From NCBI GenBank assembly GCA_902796265.1, contig CADBOG010000107.1, forward strand, positions 1 through 37,332: a stretch of DNA of 37,332 nucleotides, in the 5' to 3' direction. The notes under the pieces were generated by a model. The model did not search any database and was not told the origin of the DNA. It was given only the letters and a program-made list of their open reading frames with translations. The first letter of the stretch is position 1. Each line of letters opens with the position of its first letter. The DNA is from an uncultured Bacteroidota bacterium (GTDB lineage: Bacteria; Bacteroidota; Bacteroidia; Bacteroidales; P3). The position numbers were made by a program, and so were the translations under genes. Positions 7,701 to 17,042 of the stretch are shown piece after piece.

Positions 7701-9766
7701 CCTCGCTGCTGGTTGTCAACCCAGAGTCGCCTTCGTCGGCTGTGGTCTTCAAGGGCGGCACGTTCGACATCAACCCGTGGGGCGGCGACCTGCTACGCAT
7801 CTTTGAAGGTCAGGACACCAACGGCTTGCTGCTTTATGCCAACTACGGCTACTATTTCCCCACATCGCTCGACACCACGATTGTCTCTGAGCTTGGCTCG
7901 ATGACTGTGGTTTTCCAAACCAACACCTTCAATATCGCCAGCGGCTACGAGCTCTTCTTCCAATGCCAGCCCTCGACAGGTTGTCGCCGTCCGCGCAACC
8001 TCACGGCTTCGGTAGGCAGCGACGATGCCGTCACCCTGACGTGGGAGGGCAATGCAGCCACTTACGACATCTATTATCGCATTGTCGGCAACCAGCAATG
8101 GATTGTCGAGCACAGCACTACGACGAGTTTGACACTCACGGGTCTTGCTGCCGGTACCAGATATGAGGCCACCGTGCAGGGTCGCTGCTCGACGGACGAC
8201 ATTTCGCCCATGAGTGAGACGATGGTCTTCAACACCGCCTGTGCCGCTAGGCCTATTGCCGCTGCCGCTTCGGTTGTAGAATCGTTTGAGGATGTTGATG
8301 CACCTCCTGCCTGCTGGTCGCTCCAGTATGCCGACGGCGGAGAGAACAACCCCATCGTCCACAGCACCGACAAGCGCTACAGCGGATTGCGGAGCCTACG
8401 TTTCAGCTCCTACAACGCCAGCAACGACTACAGCCAGTCGCTCATCTCTCCGCTGCTTGCTCCCAGCGACAGCATCACGCTGAGCTTCTACTACAGCGAC
8501 CAGATGTACGGCAACGAGAAGATGAGGGTCGGTTTCTCGACTACCGACAACAATATCAGCAATTTCCAATGGGTCGACACCATCTCGAGCCAGGGAACGC
8601 CGTGGGTGAGATATGAGCGCGACTTTCCACGCGAAACCAAGTTCTTGGCCATCAACTACATCTCGAACTACTCTTATTACGCATATATTGATGATGTGGA
8701 GATTTCGCTTGTCTCGAGTGCCCGCTGCCAATCGCCGGTCATAACCAATATCAACGATAATGCCGAATCGATTACGGTGTTCTTCAACACAACGGGCAAC
8801 ACGGAGGCTTATATAACTGACGCTGCGTGGAATGACGATGTCAATGGCGTCTTCATTAACGGAGAGAGCTACACCTTCACGGGTCTTTCGCCGCGAACCA
8901 CCTATACCATCGGCTTACGCAGCCGTTGCGACAATGGGCTTGTCTCGGAATGGGTTACCCGCACGGTCACTACCGCCACTTCGCTATGCACTCCTCCTGA
9001 TGCATTTGCCCTTGACGAGGTCGGCTACACATCTGCCACCTTCAGCTGGAACACCACGGGAGCATCTTCATGGGAAATCAACATCTTCAACACCGTCTTC
9101 AACCAGAGCTACATTGCCGACGCATCGCCGTTTACTGTTGAGGGGCTTACTGCCAACATCGGCTACCAGGCAAAGATACGTGCCGTCTGCAATGGCGAAT
9201 ATGGCGAATGGAACGACTCTGTGATTTCGTTCGTTACGCCCGAATGCGAAGCGGTGTCGGAGGTGACCTGCAGCCCTGATGGCGAGAATGCCATGATTGT
9301 CACGTGGCATGGCTCAGCCGAGAGCTATGTTATTGAATACGGTCCTCAGCATTACCCTTCAGGTATGGGTGTAAGAATAAACGATGTGTCGGGATCGCAG
9401 TATCGTATCGAGGGTCTTGAAGCAGGCATGACATACGACGTCTATGTGGCTGCACGTTGTGCCGAGGGTGTTGTCAGCAACTGGAGCCAGCGAGTATCAT
9501 ACACGGTGCCATCCACACAAGGTGTTGTGACTGCGGAAGAGGATAGCCATGTATTCATCTATCCCAATCCCAGCAAGGGCGATGTCACCATCGAGGCTCC
9601 TGGAGCCAAGGAGATTGTCGTTGTCGACCCTCTTGGCCGCATAGTTCGCAAAATAGATGCTGTCGGCAATTCAAAAATCCACCTCAGCAACCTTAACAAG
9701 GGTTTCTACTTCATCAAGATATTTCACGAATCCTCCACTATTGTCAAACGCCTAGTAATCAAGTAG
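4748..9766 (+). CDS. Giant multidomain FN3 adhesin, T9SS type A cargo
   Basis: The frame is open from 4655, but I place the start at ATG 4748 because MKTSTLKQLRNALSGF then leads directly into the signal peptide, giving about 1672 residues. A module of the GDGWSGAGIEV type comes first, then about nine fibronectin-III-like modules, each opening with Cys-x-x-Pro (or similar) and ending near a GLxxxTxY pattern. Between them are two jelly-roll/cleaved-adhesin-like regions (FNTFDNETYDLPPSCW, and SFEDVDAPPACWSLQYADGG at ~8280) and a CUB-like segment (~7640-7960). The C-terminus (VFIYPNPSKGDVTIEAPG, DPLGRIVRKID, LNKGFYFIKIF, VKRLVIK) is a classic T9SS type A sorting domain. The protein should cross the inner membrane by Sec and be attached to the surface or released through T9SS. 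A terminator follows at 9836. The ligand is unknown. Confidence 0.9.
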   Translation: MKTSTLKQLRNALSGFKKLLLALLFVPVASWKKLLVALLFVPVVSWAQCPDGERMCSITILGNDIFGDGWSGAGIEVWQGSTLRGFATLQQGYEGDIDIAVCSGDTVRLVWVTGQFDNDIYFSVLNGDGSIIISEAGGSDYANGQVITRFMPACAPCVRPSNLVFAPDSMSCLASWNGNGESSWIVYLDNVFQGVANTNSWLFNGLTPNTYYNVMVAAICGDNDTSFAIAGTFRTSCGPLPIPYFNTFDNETYDLPPSCWNTVIGYNDAPKVFDDMAYSDSLSLYFSAAAEGANLIATPVIPLPGNQINVTFHAFIETGIPIGNINLFNAELQAGVMSNPNNAASFIPLLTINLMDNQWHEYEYNTTTLPSDSSYYVAFRYTADNNLIGNAAIDNLHITVNNGCSRPAWTRIDSVAAHKVWLRWGEVGGASAYNVYVGDMNDPTQASLFTTVYDTVCVLNGLIQNSDYWVWVATACGDYESDYKPFASFHTTLTCAPVVDARVANMGYHTAAIAWQYDNLHGMPTAGTIVELYDLSDLSSPMLQDYTSDNYYTLTGLLPSHAYRALIYNTCLDNEEDTANVVTVDFMTESCSDVVGNGLHGTQYVNNSNFTHSYIQSLFLASEMPAIDTIRGLAFHFGGGNGQEIDFDVYLGQTSLQSLSTSSYVPFNALTHVGTMAVPSGSEEGWIMLAFDQPFVWNGSSNLAIVTHNSSGVFHINPSEWYYHTTAGAQTVEWNNYSAISPANPSSYFSNSYSGAPDVRFMSDCEASGCLPPVISHIDSDTSSIMVQWVVEVPAPVALCYRKDIETVWHFCTIPSTSQNSNYTITGTTPSTQYIVRVGAICDGDTLWDMASVVTPSNIDTNACMAPANLRVENTSDAGSIAVSWSSDASSWEVSWDTAGVALAQMAHHQVIGDTTFAFPQLTNGGKYRFFVRSICGGLHSTWRSISFAAGTVIMAANSHDSISRCGVVVYDDGGAFGDYSSNNTSLLVVNPESPSSAVVFKGGTFDINPWGGDLLRIFEGQDTNGLLLYANYGYYFPTSLDTTIVSELGSMTVVFQTNTFNIASGYELFFQCQPSTGCRRPRNLTASVGSDDAVTLTWEGNAATYDIYYRIVGNQQWIVEHSTTTSLTLTGLAAGTRYEATVQGRCSTDDISPMSETMVFNTACAARPIAAAASVVESFEDVDAPPACWSLQYADGGENNPIVHSTDKRYSGLRSLRFSSYNASNDYSQSLISPLLAPSDSITLSFYYSDQMYGNEKMRVGFSTTDNNISNFQWVDTISSQGTPWVRYERDFPRETKFLAINYISNYSYYAYIDDVEISLVSSARCQSPVITNINDNAESITVFFNTTGNTEAYITDAAWNDDVNGVFINGESYTFTGLSPRTTYTIGLRSRCDNGLVSEWVTRTVTTATSLCTPPDAFALDEVGYTSATFSWNTTGASSWEINIFNTVFNQSYIADASPFTVEGLTANIGYQAKIRAVCNGEYGEWNDSVISFVTPECEAVSEVTCSPDGENAMIVTWHGSAESYVIEYGPQHYPSGMGVRINDVSGSQYRIEGLEAGMTYDVYVAARCAEGVVSNWSQRVSYTVPSTQGVVTAEEDSHVFIYPNPSKGDVTIEAPGAKEIVVVDPLGRIVRKIDAVGNSKIHLSNLNKGFYFIKIFHESSTIVKRLVIK
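4796..4885 (+). repeat. 45-bp tandem duplication inside the signal-peptide coding region
   Basis: Bases 4796-4840 and 4841-4885 are direct repeats with three mismatches. They encode KKLLLALLFVPVASW and KKLLVALLFVPVVSW, so the adhesin has two successive charged-plus-hydrophobic signal cores before the likely cleavage after SWAQ. Confidence 0.95.
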
Positions 9767-9835
9767 CAAAAGCTCGTGTAGACAGGCGTTTTCGAGTACG
9801 AGCAAATAAGAGATTTGCGATATTTTCATAAAAAT

Positions 9836-9868
9836 AAACGGTTCCATGTAAGATTTGGAACCGTTTTT
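9836..9868 (+). terminator. Rho-independent terminator after the adhesin gene
   Basis: An 11-bp perfect stem, AAACGGTTCCA (9836-9846) with TGGAACCGTTT (9856-9866), encloses a 9-nt loop and ends in a run of five T (9864-9868). It lies 70 bp past the adhesin stop and only 9 bp before the first plausible start of the sigma-factor gene. Confidence 0.85.
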
Positions 9869-9877
9869 ACGTATTAT

Positions 9878-11056
9878 ATGTTGATGACGCGAAATGGCAA
9901 CATAAAAAACGAAGCTTTTGAAGCTTTCATACAGATACACCGCGATGCAATCAGGCATTATTGCTGGCAGTATGCCGGTGGCGATGATGAACGCTGCAAG
10001 GATTTGGTGCAGGAAGTGTGCATTGCTTTGTGGCTGCACTTTGACGAGTTGCGAGATGATGCCAACAAATGGCAGCAAAGGGCATGGGTTAAAAAGATTA
10101 CTCACTCGAAGCTTGTCGACCTATACCGACGAGGTGAGCGACTGCCATTGGTGTCACTTACCAATGCCATGTCTGCCACTATCCCTGATTCCAATAGCTC
10201 ATCAAAAGAGGAAGATTTGGAGGAAATAATGGTTGCTCTCAACCCTGAGGAAAGGGTGTTGGTACGAATGTATATTGATGGGTATCGTGGCGAAGAAATT
10301 GCTGATATTATGCGTCTTAAGCGTGGTGCTGTCTATCAGCGAATGTTCCGTGTAATGTCGAAAGTAAGGAAAGTGATTGTTGTTGTACTTGTTGCTTTTG
10401 TGGCAACTGCAATGGCGTTGGTTGCTGTGCCGCAATTGAGAGAGTGGGTGATTCCATCATTGGGGAGAGGTGACGCTCATAAGGAGGAGAACATGGTACC
10501 ACAAAGACAGATGGTTCCTGTGGCAGACACCTTGCCTGACAGTGCGTCATTGTGTGGTGGACGTGATGGAAGGAATGAGCGAGATGAAACTATAGGCAAA
10601 AGAAGTTTTACGCTAACGCCAATGCCAACATTGTACGAATTGAATGACACTTCTCGACCTATGATAACGTCAACGAAAGGGATTTTGTGTGGATGTCATG
10701 TCGTGTATTCGCCCAATGTTAGTGGCTCCATGATTGGCTCTGTGGTCGGCCACTTAGATTGCGACACCAACGATGACGAGACAAAGGAGATGTCTGAGGT
10801 TTCTATTCTTGTTAATGGTAACATCATTGTAGTGGAAGATGCCTATAATGAGCTGGTGAGTGTATTTGATAATCAGGGACGCATTGTTGCATCAACACAA
10901 TGCAACGGTCATTGTTCGATTATTGTCAATCCAGATGGCTTAACCGGAAGGGGCACGAACTCTATTCCATATTGGGTTCAAGTGGGGTCTCGTGCACGTG
11001 AGAGAGTTTACCTTCAATTCCCCTCATTGAACACCGGATTCCCGATTACGTATTAG
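9878..11056 (+). CDS. ECF-type sigma factor with TM helix and T9SS-tail-like C-terminus
   Basis: With the start at ATG 9878 (an upstream in-frame ATG at 9815 lies before and across the terminator; ATG 9884 is also possible) the protein has 392 residues. Residues ~12-85 look like sigma region 2 (FEAFIQIHRDAIRHYCWQ, CKDLVQEVCIALW, WVKKITHSKLVDLYRR). Residues ~112-163 look like region 4 (LNPEERVLVRMYIDGY, GEEIADIMRLKRGAVYQRM). A hydrophobic helix follows at ~166-184 (VIVVVLVAFVATAMALVAV), then ~120 polar residues. Residues ~307-380 (VSILVNGNIIVVEDAYNE, LVSVFDNQGRIVAS, YWVQVGS, RVYLQ) share the strand pattern of T9SS type A tails, close to the end of the next gene product. A 12-residue tail follows. 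It should sit in the inner membrane with the sigma domains in the cytoplasm. The BspA-like gene starts 28 bp later, probably in one transcript. Confidence 0.82.
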   Translation: MLMTRNGNIKNEAFEAFIQIHRDAIRHYCWQYAGGDDERCKDLVQEVCIALWLHFDELRDDANKWQQRAWVKKITHSKLVDLYRRGERLPLVSLTNAMSATIPDSNSSSKEEDLEEIMVALNPEERVLVRMYIDGYRGEEIADIMRLKRGAVYQRMFRVMSKVRKVIVVVLVAFVATAMALVAVPQLREWVIPSLGRGDAHKEENMVPQRQMVPVADTLPDSASLCGGRDGRNERDETIGKRSFTLTPMPTLYELNDTSRPMITSTKGILCGCHVVYSPNVSGSMIGSVVGHLDCDTNDDETKEMSEVSILVNGNIIVVEDAYNELVSVFDNQGRIVASTQCNGHCSIIVNPDGLTGRGTNSIPYWVQVGSRARERVYLQFPSLNTGFPITY

Positions 11057-11084
11057 TTACAAATCTTAAAAAAAAAATACTTTT

Positions 11085-12920
11085 ATGAAAATTAATTATT
11101 ATGTTGTTACCTTATGTATATGCTGTTTGTTGCCGTGGGAGGCTATTGGACAACAGCATGACAGAGTTGACAAAAATGAGGATAACTTCGTATTTGATGG
11201 AATTGTATATGGTATTACATCTAATCAAACTGTTGAAGTCTTGCCCTATTATCAGCTCGAAGAACCTTATAGTGGCTCTATATCTATTCCGCAGACAGTT
11301 GAGTATAATGGCTCTGTATACACAGTTACCGCATTGGGTGAACAGGCGTTTGAGAGCTGCACCGGCGTTACTAGCCTTACTTTGCCAGCTACTATCCGCA
11401 GCATTGGGTCGCATTGTTTCTATAACTGCAGCTTTACGTCATTGCTGTTACCCGACTCGTTGCGAAGCATCGGTGACCATGCCTTTCTCTATTCCAATGT
11501 TGCTTCGCTGCATTTGCCGGCATGCTTCAGGGATTATGACAATTGCTCTTTTTGGGCGAGGAGCCTTACTTCAATTACTGTTGATGAAGCCAATCCCCAT
11601 TTCTGTTCTATCGATGGTTGGCTTTACAGCAAGGATAGCATTACTCTCTGCATTGTGCCTGATGGTGTCTCTGGTGTTATCAACGTTCCTCCTTTTGTGA
11701 GGCATATTGGCAAGATGGCTTTTGCTTTCAACAGCCGAGCATCTTCTATATGGCTGCCAGAGGGTGTGACAAGCATAGGGGATTTTGCCTTCAACTGCTG
11801 CTCGGCAGTCGACAATATAGTAATACCTTCTACTGTCAGCAGTATCGGCATCTGTCCATTTTCGTACTGTCCACATCTCGACAATCTTTCTATCGCCGAA
11901 GGCAACTCTCATTATGTGATGGACGGTTTGATGATTTACAGTAGTGGTTACGACACGTTGTTCTCGTGCCACAAGTCGGGAGCTACTGTGTCGTTGAACT
12001 CCAACTTGAGAGTTCTTGGCGGATTTGAGAACAATACATGGGTGAGGAATATCGATATTCCTGAAGGAGTGACCGACATAACAGACAACTGCTTTAACGG
12101 CTGCACTTTAACCACTATCGCTTTGCCTGCACACATGAACTCTATTGGCTCCATGGCTTTTGCAACCAACGATAACCTTTCTCATATCACCATGCCTCAT
12201 ACATTACTCATGATGGGCAAAGGGGCTTTCGAGTGGTGTATGGCTCTTACCAGCATTGTCATCCCCGATTCACTTCGCGTAATCCCGAAAGAGGCTTTCA
12301 ACTCGTGTCCTCGTCTCCGTAATGTGGTGTGGGGAAATGCTGTTGAAGAAATTGGGTATGGAGCTTTTTGGGCGATGGCAGCCACAGCACTAGAACTGCC
12401 ATCGACCCTAAAGAAACTTGATGACTATGCTTTTGCTGCTTGTGCCAACAATCTGCATAAGATTACCATTAACAGCCAGTTGGACACTATGGGTGAAGGG
12501 GTGCTACGTCATGCTAACCTCGACTATATTCGTTTCTGCGTTGGGAATCCTCCTACTGTAAAAGGCGAAGGTCCACTCTTCGATATTGGACGCCTTGACA
12601 GTATCGTCATCCCGTGTGGCAGCCTTAATGTATGGCTGTCAGATAGCTATTGGAGACAATTTGCCGACAAGTATGTAGAAAGTTGCAATGCGATTGATTC
12701 GTATGCATCAAATGATAAAGTATACGTGAGTAATGGCGAAATCATTGTTGAGGGTGCCGAAGGAGAGACGGTAAGGGTGTTTGATGTTGCTGGCAGATTG
12801 ATAATGGCAACGGATATTGTTGAATCATATACCAAAAATGGCACTATGAGACTCCCCACGGGCATTTACTTTGTCCGCATCGGCAATGGCACAGCACATA
12901 AGGTAATAGTTTCGCGATAA
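11085..12920 (+). CDS. BspA-like leucine-rich-repeat protein, T9SS type A cargo
   Basis: The 611-residue protein begins with a signal peptide (MKINYYVVTLCICCLLPWEA, cleavage near IGQ). About a dozen leucine-rich repeats of the BspA/LRR_5 type follow, with the recurring pattern IGxxAFxxCxxLTxIxLPxSxxxI (for example ALGEQAFESC, SIGDFAFNCC, EIGYGAFWAM). The end (VYVSNGEIIVEGAEGETV, FDVAGRLIMA, TGIYFVRIG, HKVIVSR) is a type A sorting domain. LRR_5 proteins of this kind commonly bind host or microbial surface molecules. The gene lies 28 bp behind the membrane-anchored sigma factor, and the two C-termini resemble each other (GEIIVEGAEGETVRVFDVAGR versus GNIIVVEDAYNELVSVFDNQGR pattern). This context suggests co-expression and perhaps a functional link. 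The ligand is unknown. Confidence 0.9.
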   Translation: MKINYYVVTLCICCLLPWEAIGQQHDRVDKNEDNFVFDGIVYGITSNQTVEVLPYYQLEEPYSGSISIPQTVEYNGSVYTVTALGEQAFESCTGVTSLTLPATIRSIGSHCFYNCSFTSLLLPDSLRSIGDHAFLYSNVASLHLPACFRDYDNCSFWARSLTSITVDEANPHFCSIDGWLYSKDSITLCIVPDGVSGVINVPPFVRHIGKMAFAFNSRASSIWLPEGVTSIGDFAFNCCSAVDNIVIPSTVSSIGICPFSYCPHLDNLSIAEGNSHYVMDGLMIYSSGYDTLFSCHKSGATVSLNSNLRVLGGFENNTWVRNIDIPEGVTDITDNCFNGCTLTTIALPAHMNSIGSMAFATNDNLSHITMPHTLLMMGKGAFEWCMALTSIVIPDSLRVIPKEAFNSCPRLRNVVWGNAVEEIGYGAFWAMAATALELPSTLKKLDDYAFAACANNLHKITINSQLDTMGEGVLRHANLDYIRFCVGNPPTVKGEGPLFDIGRLDSIVIPCGSLNVWLSDSYWRQFADKYVESCNAIDSYASNDKVYVSNGEIIVEGAEGETVRVFDVAGRLIMATDIVESYTKNGTMRLPTGIYFVRIGNGTAHKVIVSR

Positions 12921-12921
12921 A

Positions 12922-13830
12922 TCAACCTCTCTTTTTCTTGCTTGTTACTTTGCTAATCCAATAACTTATTGCGAGCAGCAAAGCGATAGTGATGAAAATG
13001 ATTGCTTGGGAGAGGAGTATCTCGCCAGGTTTAAGGCCAATGTAACCCCATGTCAGAAATAATGAGATTATGGAAAAGAATAATGGCCATATTATGAAGC
13101 AGATGAGCGTTCGCCAGATGGTGCCCCACAGCGAGTATCCGAAAAGCTGCTTATAGCATATCACGTAATGGATTGGTATCAAGAGAAGAAGTATGGAGGA
13201 ATTGAAGACATTAGTGAAAAAGACGATGATGAGCAGGGCAGAGCTTTCGAAGATTTGGATGTGGATACTTTCGGGTAGAGAGTGGTGGTTGTGGCGATGG
13301 GAGTGGCGGAAGAGAAGCCATGTGGGGATGATGAAGAACATGGACATGAAAAGCATACTCAATGCAGGATTGTTGAATATCCAGTTCCAGATTGAGTTGA
13401 CAACAACGCTGCTGGAGATTTCGGTTGTCCCACTAATGTCGGCTTTGGAAGGAGCCAAGAGATTGGTTAGAAAAGAGTAGAATACGGCGATGATGAAGAG
13501 CATGCTGGCAGGGGGGTGGCTCACCTGACGACGACCATTGATGTAATCGCTTATCATGTATCCGGGGCGCCAAATCAGCTGCCAGATGGAGTAAGGCAAG
13601 GATTTGTCATCGAGGGCAACGACATTGGTAATGTTTTGCCATACAGAGCGCCAAGTGATTCGTCCGACGTTGGATTTCTGACCGCAAAGAGGGCAGAAAT
13701 TGCCTTCGAATTCGTTTCCGCAGTTGGCGCAATGGTGCTTCTCGTTATTGGTGGCGGAATGGTTGGAAGAATTGTGTGCAGGATTTTTCTGCCACTCGTG
13801 GAATCGGTTGATTAATGCTTTTATATCCAT
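12922..13830 (-). CDS. DUF3667 zinc-ribbon membrane protein
   Basis: The protein has 302 residues. A Cys4 zinc ribbon lies at residues 34-49 (CANCGNEF, CPLCGQ; C34, C37, C46, C49). It is followed by the DUF3667 signature (WRSVWQNITNVVALDDKSL, IWRPGYMISDYINGRRQ, HPPASMLFI) and about five hydrophobic helices, the last near the C-terminus before a basic tail (SKVTSKKKRG). The family is typical of Bacteroidetes and has no known biochemical role. The gene converges on the BspA-like gene with only one base between the stops, so it is transcribed separately. It starts just below the terminator of the pepE-gyrB operon. Confidence 0.85.
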   Translation of the reverse strand: MDIKALINRFHEWQKNPAHNSSNHSATNNEKHHCANCGNEFEGNFCPLCGQKSNVGRITWRSVWQNITNVVALDDKSLPYSIWQLIWRPGYMISDYINGRRQVSHPPASMLFIIAVFYSFLTNLLAPSKADISGTTEISSSVVVNSIWNWIFNNPALSMLFMSMFFIIPTWLLFRHSHRHNHHSLPESIHIQIFESSALLIIVFFTNVFNSSILLLLIPIHYVICYKQLFGYSLWGTIWRTLICFIIWPLFFSIISLFLTWGYIGLKPGEILLSQAIIFITIALLLAISYWISKVTSKKKRG

Positions 13831-13844
13831 TGGATAATAATAAG

Positions 13845-13872
13845 AAAGGGGTGGACATTGTCTACCCCTTTT
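13845..13872 (-). terminator. Terminator of the gyrB-pepE operon
   Basis: AAAGGGGTGGA (13845-13855) pairs with TCTACCCCTTT (13861-13871), with one G-U pair and a 5-nt loop. On the minus strand it is followed by a T-rich stretch (TTTCTTATTATT). It lies 85 bp past the pepE stop. Confidence 0.65.
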
Positions 13873-13956
13873 ATTGACGGTTATAAACTAAGTTGTGACT
13901 ATTGCAACCGATTTGGGTTGAATGAAACGATAGTCGCAAGGTTTATGAGAGCTGTG

Positions 13957-14706
13957 TTATGCTTTCAGAAGGAAGTTGAGGTCGGCATCGAGGGGAAGCT
14001 CCTGGGTGTTCTCGATTTTGGTCTTGAAGACCTTCATCTTGTTGGGCTTGCCGATGAGAGAGAGCTTGCCGTTCTCGAGGAGGAGGGCGGTAGCCTCACG
14101 GATGGCAGCGACGGTGGCTTTGGGGTTTACCATGATGTATTCCTTCAGGCGGTCGTCGCGTGTCTCGCCACCATGCTTGGGGTCGAAGAAGTCGGTGTAG
14201 TGGGGATTGATTTGGAAGGGGACGATACCCATGCAGTCGAAAGAGGCGGGCATGACGATGGGCATGTCGTTGGTGGTGCAGAGAGTGGGGCCAGCGACGT
14301 TGCTACCAGCGCTCCAACCCATATAGGGCATGCCGTCGAATGCACGCTGACGGATGGCTTGCATGAGGCCGGTGCGCTGGAGTTCGCGTACAAGATGGAA
14401 GGTGTTGCCACCACCTACAGCTACGCAATCGGTGTCGTATACTGCATTGACGGGCAGCGCCTTGTGGTGGACAGAGGTGAGCTTGACGCCGAACTCTTTA
14501 TAGACGGCAGCCACCTTTGCCTCGTAGGCATCGTAGCTCTTGGTAAGTCCGCCAGGGGCGAGGGAAACGCCTGCGTAGGGGACGAACAATACTTTCTTTA
14601 CATTATGACGATTGCAGAAATCGGCAATCATATCTTTGCACCAGCCGAGGTAGGCTTCGCCGCGCATGGTGCTGTTGCTGATGAGGAGAAGATTTCTTTT
14701 ATCCAT
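13957..14706 (-). CDS. pepE: Peptidase E, alpha-aspartyl dipeptidase (family S51)
   Basis: From ATG 14706 the product has 249 residues (MDKRNLLLISNSTMRG). An in-frame upstream extension to 14835 overlaps gyrB and is rejected. The catalytic serine is S132 in GWSAGSN. D147 (TTNDMP) and H169 (NPHYTD) sit 15 and 37 residues after it, the same spacing as S120, D135 and H157 of the Salmonella enzyme. GGGNTFHL (98-105) is also conserved. The enzyme cleaves dipeptides with N-terminal aspartate in the cytoplasm; it has no signal peptide. The gene begins 22 bp after the gyrB stop, so the two are probably cotranscribed. Confidence 0.93.
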   Translation of the reverse strand: MDKRNLLLISNSTMRGEAYLGWCKDMIADFCNRHNVKKVLFVPYAGVSLAPGGLTKSYDAYEAKVAAVYKEFGVKLTSVHHKALPVNAVYDTDCVAVGGGNTFHLVRELQRTGLMQAIRQRAFDGMPYMGWSAGSNVAGPTLCTTNDMPIVMPASFDCMGIVPFQINPHYTDFFDPKHGGETRDDRLKEYIMVNPKATVAAIREATALLLENGKLSLIGKPNKMKVFKTKIENTQELPLDADLNFLLKA

Positions 14707-14728
14707 GGTGAAATATGGGTTATGTTTA

Positions 14729-16690
<1,962 letters not shown>

Positions 16691-16716
16691 TTAAAGTACC
16701 TTGTAGTTTTAAATTG

Positions 16717-16724
16717 CAAAAGTA
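16717..16724 (-). promoter_or_regulatory. -7 box of the gyrB promoter
   Basis: On the minus strand this reads TACTTTTG, an exact TAnnTTTG box followed by CA, about 30 bp before the gyrB start. A T-run at 16747-16752 lies about 22 bp upstream and may serve as the weaker -33 element. Confidence 0.65.
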
Positions 16725-16788
16725 CTAATTTTTTTTGTAACGTGATAAAAAAGGAATGATAGTTTTCAACAATATGTTGAAAATGGGG

Positions 16789-16958
16789 GTTTCAGGTTTC
16801 AGGTTTCAAGTTCCAGGTTCCAAGTTTCAGGTAACGAGCCGAGCACGGCTCGATTTGTGGATTTCATGTTTCAGGTTCCAGGTTTCAGGTTTTAAGTTCC
16901 AGGTTCCAAGTTTCAGGTAACGAGCCGAGTACGGCTCGTTTTGTGGATTTCATGTTTC
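16789..16958. repeat. Two heptamer arrays with duplicated hairpin unit
   Basis: Six gapless copies of GTTYCAR fill 16789-16830 and seven (one degenerate) fill 16868-16916. Each array runs into GTAA and a perfect hairpin CGAGCCG-AGyA-CGGCTCG (16835-16852 and 16921-16938), then a near-identical TTTGTGGATTTCATGTTTC. The whole unit is duplicated with an offset of 86 bp. The second hairpin is followed by four T and could end transcription. The stretch separates the divergent gyrB and PorD-like promoters. Confidence 0.85.
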
Positions 16959-17012
16959 TAATCGCTAATCAGCTATATGGAAAGTTTTTTTCATAATAAT
17001 CAAAAAAATGTG

Positions 17013-17020
17013 TATTTTTG
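17013..17020 (+). promoter_or_regulatory. -7 box of the porD-like gene
   Basis: TATTTTTG followed by CA is an exact TAnnTTTG box, with a run of seven T about 22 bp upstream (16984-16990). Transcription should begin near 17027, which excludes the upstream ATG at 16977 and fixes the start codon at 17043. Confidence 0.65.
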
Positions 17021-17042
17021 CAAAAGTTATTGTAAGTTTTTC

